Origin: JAJDIA01 sp031555145
GTDB taxonomy: Bacteria > Bacteroidota > Bacteroidia > Bacteroidales > Tannerellaceae
DNA: 28,950 nucleotides
NCBI GenBank assembly: GCA_031555145.1
Contig: JAVBUR010000015.1
Coordinates: 1-28,950, forward strand
Direction of reading: 5' to 3'
Part shown: in pieces, positions 1-6,997 of the stretch
How the letters are laid out: each line of letters begins with the position of its first letter
Position numbering within the stretch: position 1 is the first letter of the stretch
Notes under the pieces: model-generated
Databases searched by the model: none
Told to the model about the DNA's origin: nothing
Seen by the model: the letters and a program-made list of their open reading frames with translations, nothing else
Program-made: the position numbers and the translations under genes

Positions 1-4
1 TTTA

Positions 5-93
5 GTTTCATAGGGTGAAACTCCGAGTTCCAAACGGTGAAACAGGCAGTTTCAATAGGTGAAACAAACAGTTTCATCCTAATGAAACTATTG
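5..93. repeat. Tandem array of 22-bp palindromic units (GTTTCA-N5-TGAAAC)
   Basis: Four dyad units begin at 5, 27, 49 and 71, exactly 22 bp apart. Each is GTTTCA (GTTCCA in the second), about 5 variable bases, TGAAAC, then 5 variable bases; the last unit has a 6-base centre. The two hexamers therefore alternate every 11 bp. The array starts within 5 bases of the window edge and may extend to the left. Each unit could form a 6-bp stem as RNA or serve as a dyad binding site on one face of the helix. The conserved arms with variable centres are seen directly; function is unknown. Confidence 0.85.
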
Positions 94-300
94 CTGGTAG
101 CTGTGTCGTGGCAAATAGCTTCAGATTCGGACAAATATGAAGATTCTGACTCGAATAAATGTGAATCGTTAATGTAGGTGTATGCGTCATCAGTGCATCG
201 TGTTCGTAATCGGGGGTGCAGGCGAAGCCAAACCCTGGTTTACGGGAATACAAACAATTATGCGCCATGACAGTGGTTCCGGTGAATGAATAACGGCACC
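94..300. other. Non-coding spacer upstream of the ROK regulator
   Basis: Between the palindrome array and the regulator upstream region I see no convincing gene. A 76-codon minus-strand frame crosses it (74-304), but it runs into the repeat array and has no recognisable motif or upstream signal. There is weak internal similarity (GATTC and AAATATGAA/AAATGTGAA words around 123-175). No tRNA or ncRNA fold was recognised. Confidence 0.4.
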
Positions 301-348
301 ACATTATGAAATTATTTTAGTTATAAACAGTACATTATGAAAATAATT
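301..348. promoter_or_regulatory. Candidate operator/promoter region of the ROK regulator
   Basis: Perfect 9-bp inverted arms AATTATTTT (310-318) and AAAATAATT (340-348) are separated by 21 bases, so their centres lie 30 bp apart. An 11-bp direct repeat ACATTATGAAA occurs at 301-311 and 332-342. E. coli NagC/Mlc, which are ROK repressors, bind A+T-rich dyads with TTATTTT-like halves, so autoregulation is a reasonable inference. A TTTGC word at 356-360 resembles the 3' part of a Bacteroidetes -7 box (GATCTTTG, imperfect). Confidence 0.35.
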
Positions 349-362
349 CGCGATCTTTGCCT

Positions 363-1607
363 ATGAATAAACTCCTGATTAAATCTGCCTGTATGACACC
401 CTCCCGTTTCTTAATTTCTTCCGACAATAACACCCGCAGTGAATTGCTCAAAAAGACGATCATTCATTACTTCGTCACGAACGGTGATGCCACCATCGCC
501 GATCTCTGTAAGGAAATGAACCTCAGCATTCCGACCGTGACCAAGCTGATCGGCGAATTGCAAGACGACGGTTTTATCCTCGACTTTGGCAAACAGGACA
601 CCAGCGGAGGACGCAAACCCAGCATCTACGGGCTCAATCCGGAGTCGGGCTATTTCATCGGTGTGGATGTGCTGCGGGATATGATTGTCCTCGGAGTGGT
701 CGATTTCAAAGGAGAAAAGATACGGGCGGAGGAAAGTGTCCCTTACGTATTGGAGAATACCCCGGTCGCATTGGAAAAACTTTGTCAGGCGATCAACGAC
801 TTCACGAACCGCCTCGATATCCCCCGCGAAAAGATCCTCAGCGTCGGCGTCAATATCTCCGGCCGTGTCAATCCTTTCTCAGGCTACAGCTACAGTATCT
901 TCTACTTCGAAGAAAAGCCCTTGGCTCAGATCATCGAAGAACGCCTGCAGATCAAAGTCTATATCGAAAACGACACCCGCGCCATGACCTACGGCGAATA
1001 CATGCAGGGAGGCGTTGTCAAAGGCGAAAAGAACGTACTCTATATCAATATGAGTTGGGGGCTGGGACTGGGTATCATCATCGACGGTAAACTGTATTCC
1101 GGCAAGTCGGGTTTTGCCGGTGAATTCGGCCATTTCTGTCTCTTCGACAATGAAATTCTCTGCCACTGTGGAAAGAAAGGATGTCTCGAAACCGAAGCCT
1201 CCGGCTCCGCCCTCCACCGCATCCTGTATGAAAAATACCGGGAAGGTAGCGGTACCATCCTCGCTCCGCGTATCGACAAGAACGACCCCATCAGCCTCAA
1301 CGACCTGATCGACGCCATCCTGAAGGAAGACGTGCTCTGCATTGAAATACTCGAACAGATCGGCATCAATCTTGGTAAAGGAATTGCCGGGCTGATGAAT
1401 ATCTTCAATCCCGAATTGGTGGTGATCGGCGGCCTTATGTCGCAGACCGGCGAATATCTCAGCCTGCCCGTCAAGAGTGCCATCCGCAAATACTCCCTCA
1501 ACCTCGTCAGCCAGGACACAGACATCCGTGTCTCCCGCCTCGGCGAACGGGCAGGTATCCTCGGCGCCTGCCTCCTCTCCCGCAGCAAAATGCTGGGAGT
1601 GATCTGA
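363..1607 (+). CDS. ROK-family transcriptional regulator (NagC/Mlc-like)
   Basis: A 414-residue protein with a winged helix-turn-helix at about residues 25-75 (DLCKEMNLSIPTVTKLIGEL) followed by a ROK sugar-kinase-like fold. The ROK zinc site is visible: His257 and CHCGKKGC at 267-274, followed by LE. The HTH marks it as a DNA-binding regulator rather than a plain kinase; family members sense sugars or amino sugars. It could control the nan genes about 11 kb downstream, because both upstream regions carry TTATTTT-type dyads, but that is inference. The start is uncertain: ATG 363 sits only 2-3 bases after a -7-like TTTGC, so ATG 393 (404 aa, MTPSRFLISS) would fit a leadered transcript better. 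The gene converges on the porZ-like gene with a 4-bp gap and no visible terminator. Confidence 0.9.
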   Translation: MNKLLIKSACMTPSRFLISSDNNTRSELLKKTIIHYFVTNGDATIADLCKEMNLSIPTVTKLIGELQDDGFILDFGKQDTSGGRKPSIYGLNPESGYFIGVDVLRDMIVLGVVDFKGEKIRAEESVPYVLENTPVALEKLCQAINDFTNRLDIPREKILSVGVNISGRVNPFSGYSYSIFYFEEKPLAQIIEERLQIKVYIENDTRAMTYGEYMQGGVVKGEKNVLYINMSWGLGLGIIIDGKLYSGKSGFAGEFGHFCLFDNEILCHCGKKGCLETEASGSALHRILYEKYREGSGTILAPRIDKNDPISLNDLIDAILKEDVLCIEILEQIGINLGKGIAGLMNIFNPELVVIGGLMSQTGEYLSLPVKSAIRKYSLNLVSQDTDIRVSRLGERAGILGACLLSRSKMLGVI

Positions 1608-1611
1608 CCGT

Positions 1612-3951
1612 TTATTTAACTACCATGATCTTTGTGACGACGCTTTCCCCCTGATCCGGTTGGGAAGCGAGAACCAGATAGACGCCGGTGGCTACCCGTT
1701 CACCATTCGTCCGGCGGCAATTCCAGACGAGTTGGCCGCCAACAGAGCGTGCCTGGTAGATCAGGTTTCCGTTCAGGTCGGTTATCTTGACATTCGAATC
1801 CGTCATCAGCCCGGTAATGGTTACCTGGTCGTTGAACGATGGACGAACGGGATTCGGATACGCATATACATCCGAGTAGCTATCGGTACCTTCGGTAACC
1901 CCACTCATATAGGAAACGATCCCTTTGTTGGTGCCAATAAAGACCTCCCCCGTGATGGGGTTAATGGCCAGGCTGTTGATCGTATTGGAGGGAAGGGAAG
2001 AATTCTCCATTGTAAATTGCTCGATGGTTTCTGACCCGTCTTCCGACAGGATGAAGACGCCGGCTGTGCCCGTGCCGATCCATTTACGGTTGCCTCCATC
2101 CATGGCGATGGCCTTGATATCCTCGCTGTCAAGCAGGTAACTGGCCGATCCATCCTCTCCCGTACGGATGGGCCGGCTGACTAAGACATTATTATCCGGC
2201 TTATCCAAGGCATCCTTCGGACTGTTGCAGATCAGCGGCCCGATATTGGTCCCGATCCACAATGTTCCGTTTTTCTTGTCTTCCACGATACAGTTATAAG
2301 CAGAGGCATTCACGGCTGATCCATTAGCCGCCAGGTAGAAAGTAGCGATCGCCCTTGACCGGTCGTCACTTTCATCGTCAATGGTGCCATTGTCGTCGAA
2401 TACCACGACTTTGGATGGCTGTCGAAGTACATTCACCCACTTATGGTTGTCTTTGGTGATCTGTATTTTGTCGATAAGGTGTTGCTCACTCAGGCTGGAG
2501 AGCTTGGTCATCGCTTTCCAGGAACCGTCGGCTTTTAAGACCTTGATCCCCCCATTCGTTACCCCACTGTTAGTCATCCACAGGTTGTTGTCCTTGTCGA
2601 AACAAAGCCCTTCCACACGGACGTAGTCGTACTTCCCTTCAACAGCCGTTCCCAATGGGCTGTTATCGAAAGTATACAACTTGACGCATTTGTTGTCCTG
2701 GAATTCAAACACCCCTTCCCCCCAGGTGGAGGCAAAGTAATGGTTCGCATCCCGGGGATCGACCGCCACGCTTGTCACGTCCTTAAACTGTATGGCCCCG
2801 CTTTCTTTCCGGACCGTCGCAGTATCGAAACTAAACCATTGCCCCTCTTCGTAGGTCATCAGCGTGCCCGGAACGTTAGATCGGTTCGCCCACCGGTTTC
2901 CCCCGGCGACAAGCAGTTTCCCGTTATAGAAGGTCATGAAAGCATTGTCATTGCGGATCGGGCTATCGGTTTGCAGATCGGAAACGATCAGATCAAACGC
3001 GTTCCCATTTTTGCGTACCCCTTTCAAGCCGGCCTCTCCGGAAGCAATCCAGTAGGTATTGGCATCCTTCAGGGAAGAGATACCATTGACCGGGCTGTTA
3101 TTAAGCGTCACCTGGTCGGTAAAGGAAGACATGATCATGGCATACGATGTTCCATAGACCATCAGTTTACCCTGCTGGACCGTGATCCCTGTCAGCGATG
3201 TATCCTTCCTGATGGTCCGGATCGTACCATCCGCCTGGCGATAATACACGCCATTATTGGCATTCCCTTTCACAAAGAGAACCAAGGCATCTGAGAAGAA
3301 ACACAGCTTAGTAATCCTCTCTCCCGAGTTTAGGGGCAGATTCAATGAATAGCCCGTCCAGTTATGATAATCCGACAGGTTGGAAGTCAACGAAGCCTGC
3401 AATACCCCTTTATCGGTAGCCGCATAGATCGTATTCCCATTTATACAGGTGGCATATACCCCCGTTTGCAATCGATATGTATCTGCTATCTCCTCTTTCT
3501 TGATATTGACCACAACGATCCCGAATGTAGTAGACAGGTAAGCATACTCTTTATCGATATAGATATTCCTGACCGTCTTATCCTGTATCATAATATCCTC
3601 TTTCAGAAAGGGAATATTCTTAGCGCCGTTCTTCCCCGGTTGCAACAGGTCAATATTCCCGCTGGTATAGGCAAGGACAAGCCGGTTCAACTCCTGGCTG
3701 TATGCAATCTGGCTGATATAGGTATCGTTCAGCCCCGTCAGGGTCGAATAAAACTGCACATGATCATCGGACGGGCTGTAGCTGTACAGCGAACTGTCGG
3801 CCAGCGCATACACCAGTTCGTTTGTTTCCACCACAGCCGTGGTAGTATGGTATGCCAGGTGTGATCGCCAGGTACCGGTTTCCTGTGCCTGCGTGTAGGC
3901 AGCCAGGAGGGTAAACAACGTCAGGCAGCAAAGTATTTTCTTCATATTCAT
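1612..3951 (-). CDS. porZ: PorZ-like type IX secretion system surface protein
   Basis: A 779-residue exported protein. It has a signal peptide (MNMKKILCCLTLFTLLAAYTQA, likely cut before QETG), then two-component-regulator-propeller type beta-propeller repeats over most of its length. A C-terminal domain of about 87 residues (693-779) begins YAYPNPV and ends GVYLVLAS...VVTKIMVVK, the pattern of a T9SS type A sorting domain. Length, propeller layout and C-terminal domain match PorZ of Porphyromonas gingivalis (about 776 aa), a cell-surface component of the sortase/attachment complex that recognises A-LPS. The start codon overlaps the rdgB stop (ATGA, 3948-3951), so translation is probably coupled to rdgB. 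A start two codons later (MKK) is also possible. The alternative is a generic T9SS-exported propeller protein. Confidence 0.85.
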   Translation of the reverse strand: MNMKKILCCLTLFTLLAAYTQAQETGTWRSHLAYHTTTAVVETNELVYALADSSLYSYSPSDDHVQFYSTLTGLNDTYISQIAYSQELNRLVLAYTSGNIDLLQPGKNGAKNIPFLKEDIMIQDKTVRNIYIDKEYAYLSTTFGIVVVNIKKEEIADTYRLQTGVYATCINGNTIYAATDKGVLQASLTSNLSDYHNWTGYSLNLPLNSGERITKLCFFSDALVLFVKGNANNGVYYRQADGTIRTIRKDTSLTGITVQQGKLMVYGTSYAMIMSSFTDQVTLNNSPVNGISSLKDANTYWIASGEAGLKGVRKNGNAFDLIVSDLQTDSPIRNDNAFMTFYNGKLLVAGGNRWANRSNVPGTLMTYEEGQWFSFDTATVRKESGAIQFKDVTSVAVDPRDANHYFASTWGEGVFEFQDNKCVKLYTFDNSPLGTAVEGKYDYVRVEGLCFDKDNNLWMTNSGVTNGGIKVLKADGSWKAMTKLSSLSEQHLIDKIQITKDNHKWVNVLRQPSKVVVFDDNGTIDDESDDRSRAIATFYLAANGSAVNASAYNCIVEDKKNGTLWIGTNIGPLICNSPKDALDKPDNNVLVSRPIRTGEDGSASYLLDSEDIKAIAMDGGNRKWIGTGTAGVFILSEDGSETIEQFTMENSSLPSNTINSLAINPITGEVFIGTNKGIVSYMSGVTEGTDSYSDVYAYPNPVRPSFNDQVTITGLMTDSNVKITDLNGNLIYQARSVGGQLVWNCRRTNGERVATGVYLVLASQPDQGESVVTKIMVVK

Positions 3952-4532
3952 TCGGATAGTGTGGATAAATAATCAGCAAACTTTCGTACGGCAATGGCAC
4001 GATGGCTGATCGTATTCTTGATGTCTTCCCCCAGTTCGGCGAATGTTTGGTCGTATCCCTCGGGTTGGAACAGGGGATCGTAACCGAAGCCGGCACTCCC
4101 CTTCTTTTCAGTGATAATGGAACCACTGATAATACCTTCAAACAGGCGGTTATCGCCATTCGAAAGAAAAGCGATGGCCGTACGAAAGCGCGCCTTCCGG
4201 TTTGTCATCCCATCCATCTCAGCCAACAGCTTCTCCATATTATCCCGGGCATTGCAAGCCGGACCGGCATACCGCGCCGAATAGACACCCGGCGCATTAC
4301 CAAGCGCTTCTACTTCGAGTCCGGTATCGTCGGCAAAGCAATCATACCCATACTGTTCCTTGATATACTGTGCCTTCAGCAATGCGTTTCCTTCCAGCGT
4401 GTCGGCTGTTTCGGGGATCTCATCTTGGCAATCAATCTCTTCGAGGCTGACAACCCGGATCAGGCCGTCGGTTATTTTCCGCACCTCATCCAGTTTATGC
4501 TTGTTGTTTGTAGCGAATACTACTGTTTTCAT
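3948..4532 (-). CDS. rdgB: XTP/dITP pyrophosphatase (RdgB/HAM1)
   Basis: A 194-residue cytosolic enzyme that hydrolyses non-canonical purine triphosphates (dITP, XTP) to the monophosphate and PPi, keeping them out of DNA and RNA. Family signatures are all visible: ATNNKHK at 7-13 for nucleotide binding, FADDTGLEVEAL with the Asp68-Asp69 pair, PGVYSARYAG, GFGYDPLF at 148-155, and SHR at 176-178. Length is normal for the family. It is the first gene before the porZ-like gene, sharing a 4-bp ATGA overlap, and is read divergently from the membrane transferase gene at 4587. A TATTTTTG -7 box at 4572-4565 would give a leader of roughly 26 nt. Confidence 0.97.
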   Translation of the reverse strand: MKTVVFATNNKHKLDEVRKITDGLIRVVSLEEIDCQDEIPETADTLEGNALLKAQYIKEQYGYDCFADDTGLEVEALGNAPGVYSARYAGPACNARDNMEKLLAEMDGMTNRKARFRTAIAFLSNGDNRLFEGIISGSIITEKKGSAGFGYDPLFQPEGYDQTFAELGEDIKNTISHRAIAVRKFADYLSTLSE

Positions 4533-4554
4533 TCGTACTATGTTGTAATGTTTC

Positions 4555-4572
4555 TATTTTTGTACAAAAATA
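4555..4572. promoter_or_regulatory. Palindromic, probably bidirectional -7 promoter element
   Basis: TATTTTTGTACAAAAATA is a perfect 18-bp palindrome in the 54-bp gap between rdgB (minus) and the transferase gene (plus). Each half is a full match to the Bacteroidetes -7 box TAnnTTTG: 4555-4562 reads right and 4572-4565 reads left. Leaders would be about 18 nt rightward and 26 nt leftward. Matching -33 TTTG boxes are weak on both sides. A second copy of the word CAAAAATACG lies at 4596-4605. Confidence 0.5.
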
Positions 4573-4586
4573 CGTAACTGTTTCGT

Positions 4587-6098
4587 ATGAATATCCAAAA
4601 ATACGCATTCCCTTTCTATGTCTTTACCTTCGTGGTAACGTTATTCGTCGGCGTTTGCTTTACATCGACCGACTTTCTGACTATTCCCACTGTTTCGTTG
4701 GGCGACAAACTGATCCTATTCTTCCAATGGGCAGTCGTCGTCGGTGCATTGTACTTCCTGATCACGCTGTTGGCCGTCAACAAGTACGTCTTTGCCGTCA
4801 CCTTCCCACTGCTGACATTAGTCAGTTCTTTGCTTGCCTGGTTCCGGTTCACCACCAATACCACGCTGACGCCGATGATCCTCGATGCCGCATTAGAGAA
4901 TGATGCCCGTACCACCTCCGATCTTATAACACCGGGACTGATCACCTTTGTTCTCGTCTCTCTCCTGTTTTCCGGTTACCTGGTCTACCGGAGAATCAAG
5001 AAAGTAACGCTTCCGACACCCCTGCTCACCACCGGCCTCAGTCTTGCCCTGTTGGTACTCGTCACCCAGGTCGGTCCTTTCAAACGTCCTATATCAGAAC
5101 GTATCCCCTTCAACGTTTATTATACTTTCCAGAAATATTGGGAAGAAAAACAAGTCCTTCGGGAGAACCGGACTAACCTGACTGAAGGCGTCACCTGCGG
5201 AGAGGAAGACCTCACCGTCGTCCTTGTTCTCGGTGAATCCTTGCGTCCTGATCACCTGGTTATCAATGGGTATGAGCGAAATACAACCCCCTATTTATCC
5301 AAAGAAGATATTATTTCTTTCCCTCACGTTTATACCCAACAAACCTATACGAACCGTAGTATCCCACATATGCTGACCCGTGCCGACAGCACCGACTATA
5401 GCCGTGCGTATACTGAAAAGTCAGTGATCAGTTTCTTTAATGCCTGCGACTACCATACCGCCTGGCTCGCCAACCAGGAAGCAGCCGATACCTACGCCTA
5501 CTTTATGAATGAGTGCGATACCCTCTGTTATATCAATGTAGGAAAATCCCCCTACGTATTCGACCGCTGGGTCGACGGCGACCTTCTTCCCTTATATACA
5601 GAGAACCTGCAACGCCCCGGAAGCAAAAAGCTGATCCTCCTCCACACCATCGGTTCCCATTGGTGGTATAACTCCCATTATACGGATGAATTTGCCCTCT
5701 TCCAGCCCACAGCCAAGAGCAAAGTCGTTTCTTCCAACACTCGGGAGGAAATGATCAACTCCTATGATAACACCGTGCTATATACCGACTACTTCCTCTT
5801 CAGTCTGATTGATAAGATCCGCGATAAAAAGGCCATCCTTATTTATCAATCCGACCATGGTGAAGGCTTGGGCGAAGATGGGATCTGGCTTCATGCGGCC
5901 GAATCTCCTTATACCCATCAGGCAGCCTGCCTCGTCTGGATGTCGGAATCATATAAGCAATCTTTTCCCGCTTATTATGAGCATGCCCGGTTGAACCGTA
6001 CAAAAAAATACAGAACCGATTACCTTTTTCACACCTTGCTGGATGCTGCCGGTATCGGTTCTGTGTATAAGGATGATTCATTAAGTCTTTTCAGGTAA
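4587..6098 (+). CDS. Sulfatase-fold phosphoethanolamine transferase-like membrane protein (EptA type)
   Basis: A 503-residue inner-membrane protein. The first ~165 residues hold about four or five hydrophobic segments (around 8-30, 40-62, 67-85, 114-133, 145-162), followed by a periplasmic alkaline-phosphatase/sulfatase fold. Expected residues of lipid A phosphoethanolamine transferases are present: Glu217 in LGESLRPDH, a Thr nucleophile candidate (Thr255 in QTYTNRSIP, aligning with Thr285 of MCR-1), GSH with His358, and SDHGEGLGE with Asp423-His424. The disulfide cysteines flanking the nucleophile in EptA/MCR are absent (Gln251 and His261 stand there). It likely transfers phosphoethanolamine to lipid A or another surface glycan; the acceptor cannot be read from sequence. 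It sits alone on the plus strand between yitT and rdgB. Confidence 0.85.
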   Translation: MNIQKYAFPFYVFTFVVTLFVGVCFTSTDFLTIPTVSLGDKLILFFQWAVVVGALYFLITLLAVNKYVFAVTFPLLTLVSSLLAWFRFTTNTTLTPMILDAALENDARTTSDLITPGLITFVLVSLLFSGYLVYRRIKKVTLPTPLLTTGLSLALLVLVTQVGPFKRPISERIPFNVYYTFQKYWEEKQVLRENRTNLTEGVTCGEEDLTVVLVLGESLRPDHLVINGYERNTTPYLSKEDIISFPHVYTQQTYTNRSIPHMLTRADSTDYSRAYTEKSVISFFNACDYHTAWLANQEAADTYAYFMNECDTLCYINVGKSPYVFDRWVDGDLLPLYTENLQRPGSKKLILLHTIGSHWWYNSHYTDEFALFQPTAKSKVVSSNTREEMINSYDNTVLYTDYFLFSLIDKIRDKKAILIYQSDHGEGLGEDGIWLHAAESPYTHQAACLVWMSESYKQSFPAYYEHARLNRTKKYRTDYLFHTLLDAAGIGSVYKDDSLSLFR

Positions 6099-6119
6099 AA
6101 ACCGTCCGGAGAAGACTCG

Positions 6120-6995
6120 TCAGGTCTTGATCTGGTCGAAGCCTTCGCCATACACCCCTTTGACAAGGCTCTGCGAGATAAAGGCTTGTGGATCGACCGC
6201 CTTCACCAGGCGGAAGATCGTCAGCGATTCCGACTTCTTCGCCAACAATACCACCACTTTAATGGGACGTTTGGAATAACCGCCCTCCCCATCCAGCAAT
6301 GTACAGCCCCGTCCCATATCCATCAGGATACGTTCCGTGATCTCATCATACTTCTGCGAAAAGATCAGGAACTGCACCGACTGCCGGTTGCCATTGATGA
6401 TCCGGTCGAGCATATAATTGCTCACTACCATTTCCACAAACCCAAATACAATCTTCTGCACATCGGCAAAGATAAACCAGGAACAACTGATAATGATAAA
6501 GTCCAACACCAGCAAACCTGTCCCGATCGACACGTTCTTGTACTTGTTGATAATGGCTGCAATAATATCCGTCCCCCCCGTACTTCCATTTACTGAGAAT
6601 ATCAATCCCAACCCTGTTCCGCACATCGCACCACCAATGATGATAGACATAAACGGTTCATCGTGGATAATGGGATTACCCTTCAGCAACCATTCGAAGA
6701 ATGAAAGCGACAAAGATAATGAGGCTACTCCAAAGATTGTCTTGATCAGGAACTTCAACCCCAGCACCTTGAAGGCAATCGCCAGCAGCACCAGGTTGAT
6801 AACCAGGTAAGAGACCGACACCGGAATCTTCGTGGCGAAAAAGATAAGCGCTCCAATACCGCTTACCCCTCCCGTCACTATTTCATTCGATAGGATAAAC
6901 CCATTGAAGGCAAAGCCATACAGGATTGTCCCAAAAAAGATGATCACATAGTCTTGTACCGAGTCATAGGCACGACGAATGATCTGTTTGCTCAT
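6120..6995 (-). CDS. YitT-family membrane protein (DUF161/DUF2179)
   Basis: A 291-residue protein with five or six hydrophobic segments in the N-terminal ~200 residues, containing the conserved words GFILSNEIVTGGVSGIG and FSVNGSTGGTDIIA. A soluble C-terminal domain of about 80 residues (from about SVQFLIFSQKYDEI to the end) matches DUF2179, including the GRGCTLLDGEGGYS stretch. This two-part layout is typical of the YitT family, widespread in Firmicutes and Bacteroidetes with no firmly established transport substrate. Its ATG lies 2 bases after the leuS stop, so it is almost certainly translated from the leuS transcript. It converges with the transferase gene across 21 bp, where AAGAC/GTCTT can form only a weak 5-bp hairpin. 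Confidence 0.9.
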   Translation of the reverse strand: MSKQIIRRAYDSVQDYVIIFFGTILYGFAFNGFILSNEIVTGGVSGIGALIFFATKIPVSVSYLVINLVLLAIAFKVLGLKFLIKTIFGVASLSLSLSFFEWLLKGNPIIHDEPFMSIIIGGAMCGTGLGLIFSVNGSTGGTDIIAAIINKYKNVSIGTGLLVLDFIIISCSWFIFADVQKIVFGFVEMVVSNYMLDRIINGNRQSVQFLIFSQKYDEITERILMDMGRGCTLLDGEGGYSKRPIKVVVLLAKKSESLTIFRLVKAVDPQAFISQSLVKGVYGEGFDQIKT

Positions 6996-6997
6996 AC

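Noticed and set aside
5..93. CRISPR array
   Set aside because: Units are 17 bp with 5-bp linkers, far shorter than CRISPR repeats and spacers, and no cas genes are near. The same applies to 28212-28299.
74..304. 76-codon minus-strand frame at the left edge
   Set aside because: It overlaps the palindrome array, shows no recognisable motif and has no promoter or start signal; best explained as chance.
363..1607. ROK gene as a ManNAc kinase (NanK)
   Set aside because: A clear N-terminal helix-turn-helix and regulator-type length (over 400 aa) argue for a transcription factor, and the AGE epimerase route needs no ManNAc kinase.
6099..6125. Bidirectional terminator between the transferase and yitT
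   Set aside because: Only a 5-bp AAGAC/GTCTT stem with no T tail on either strand could be found.
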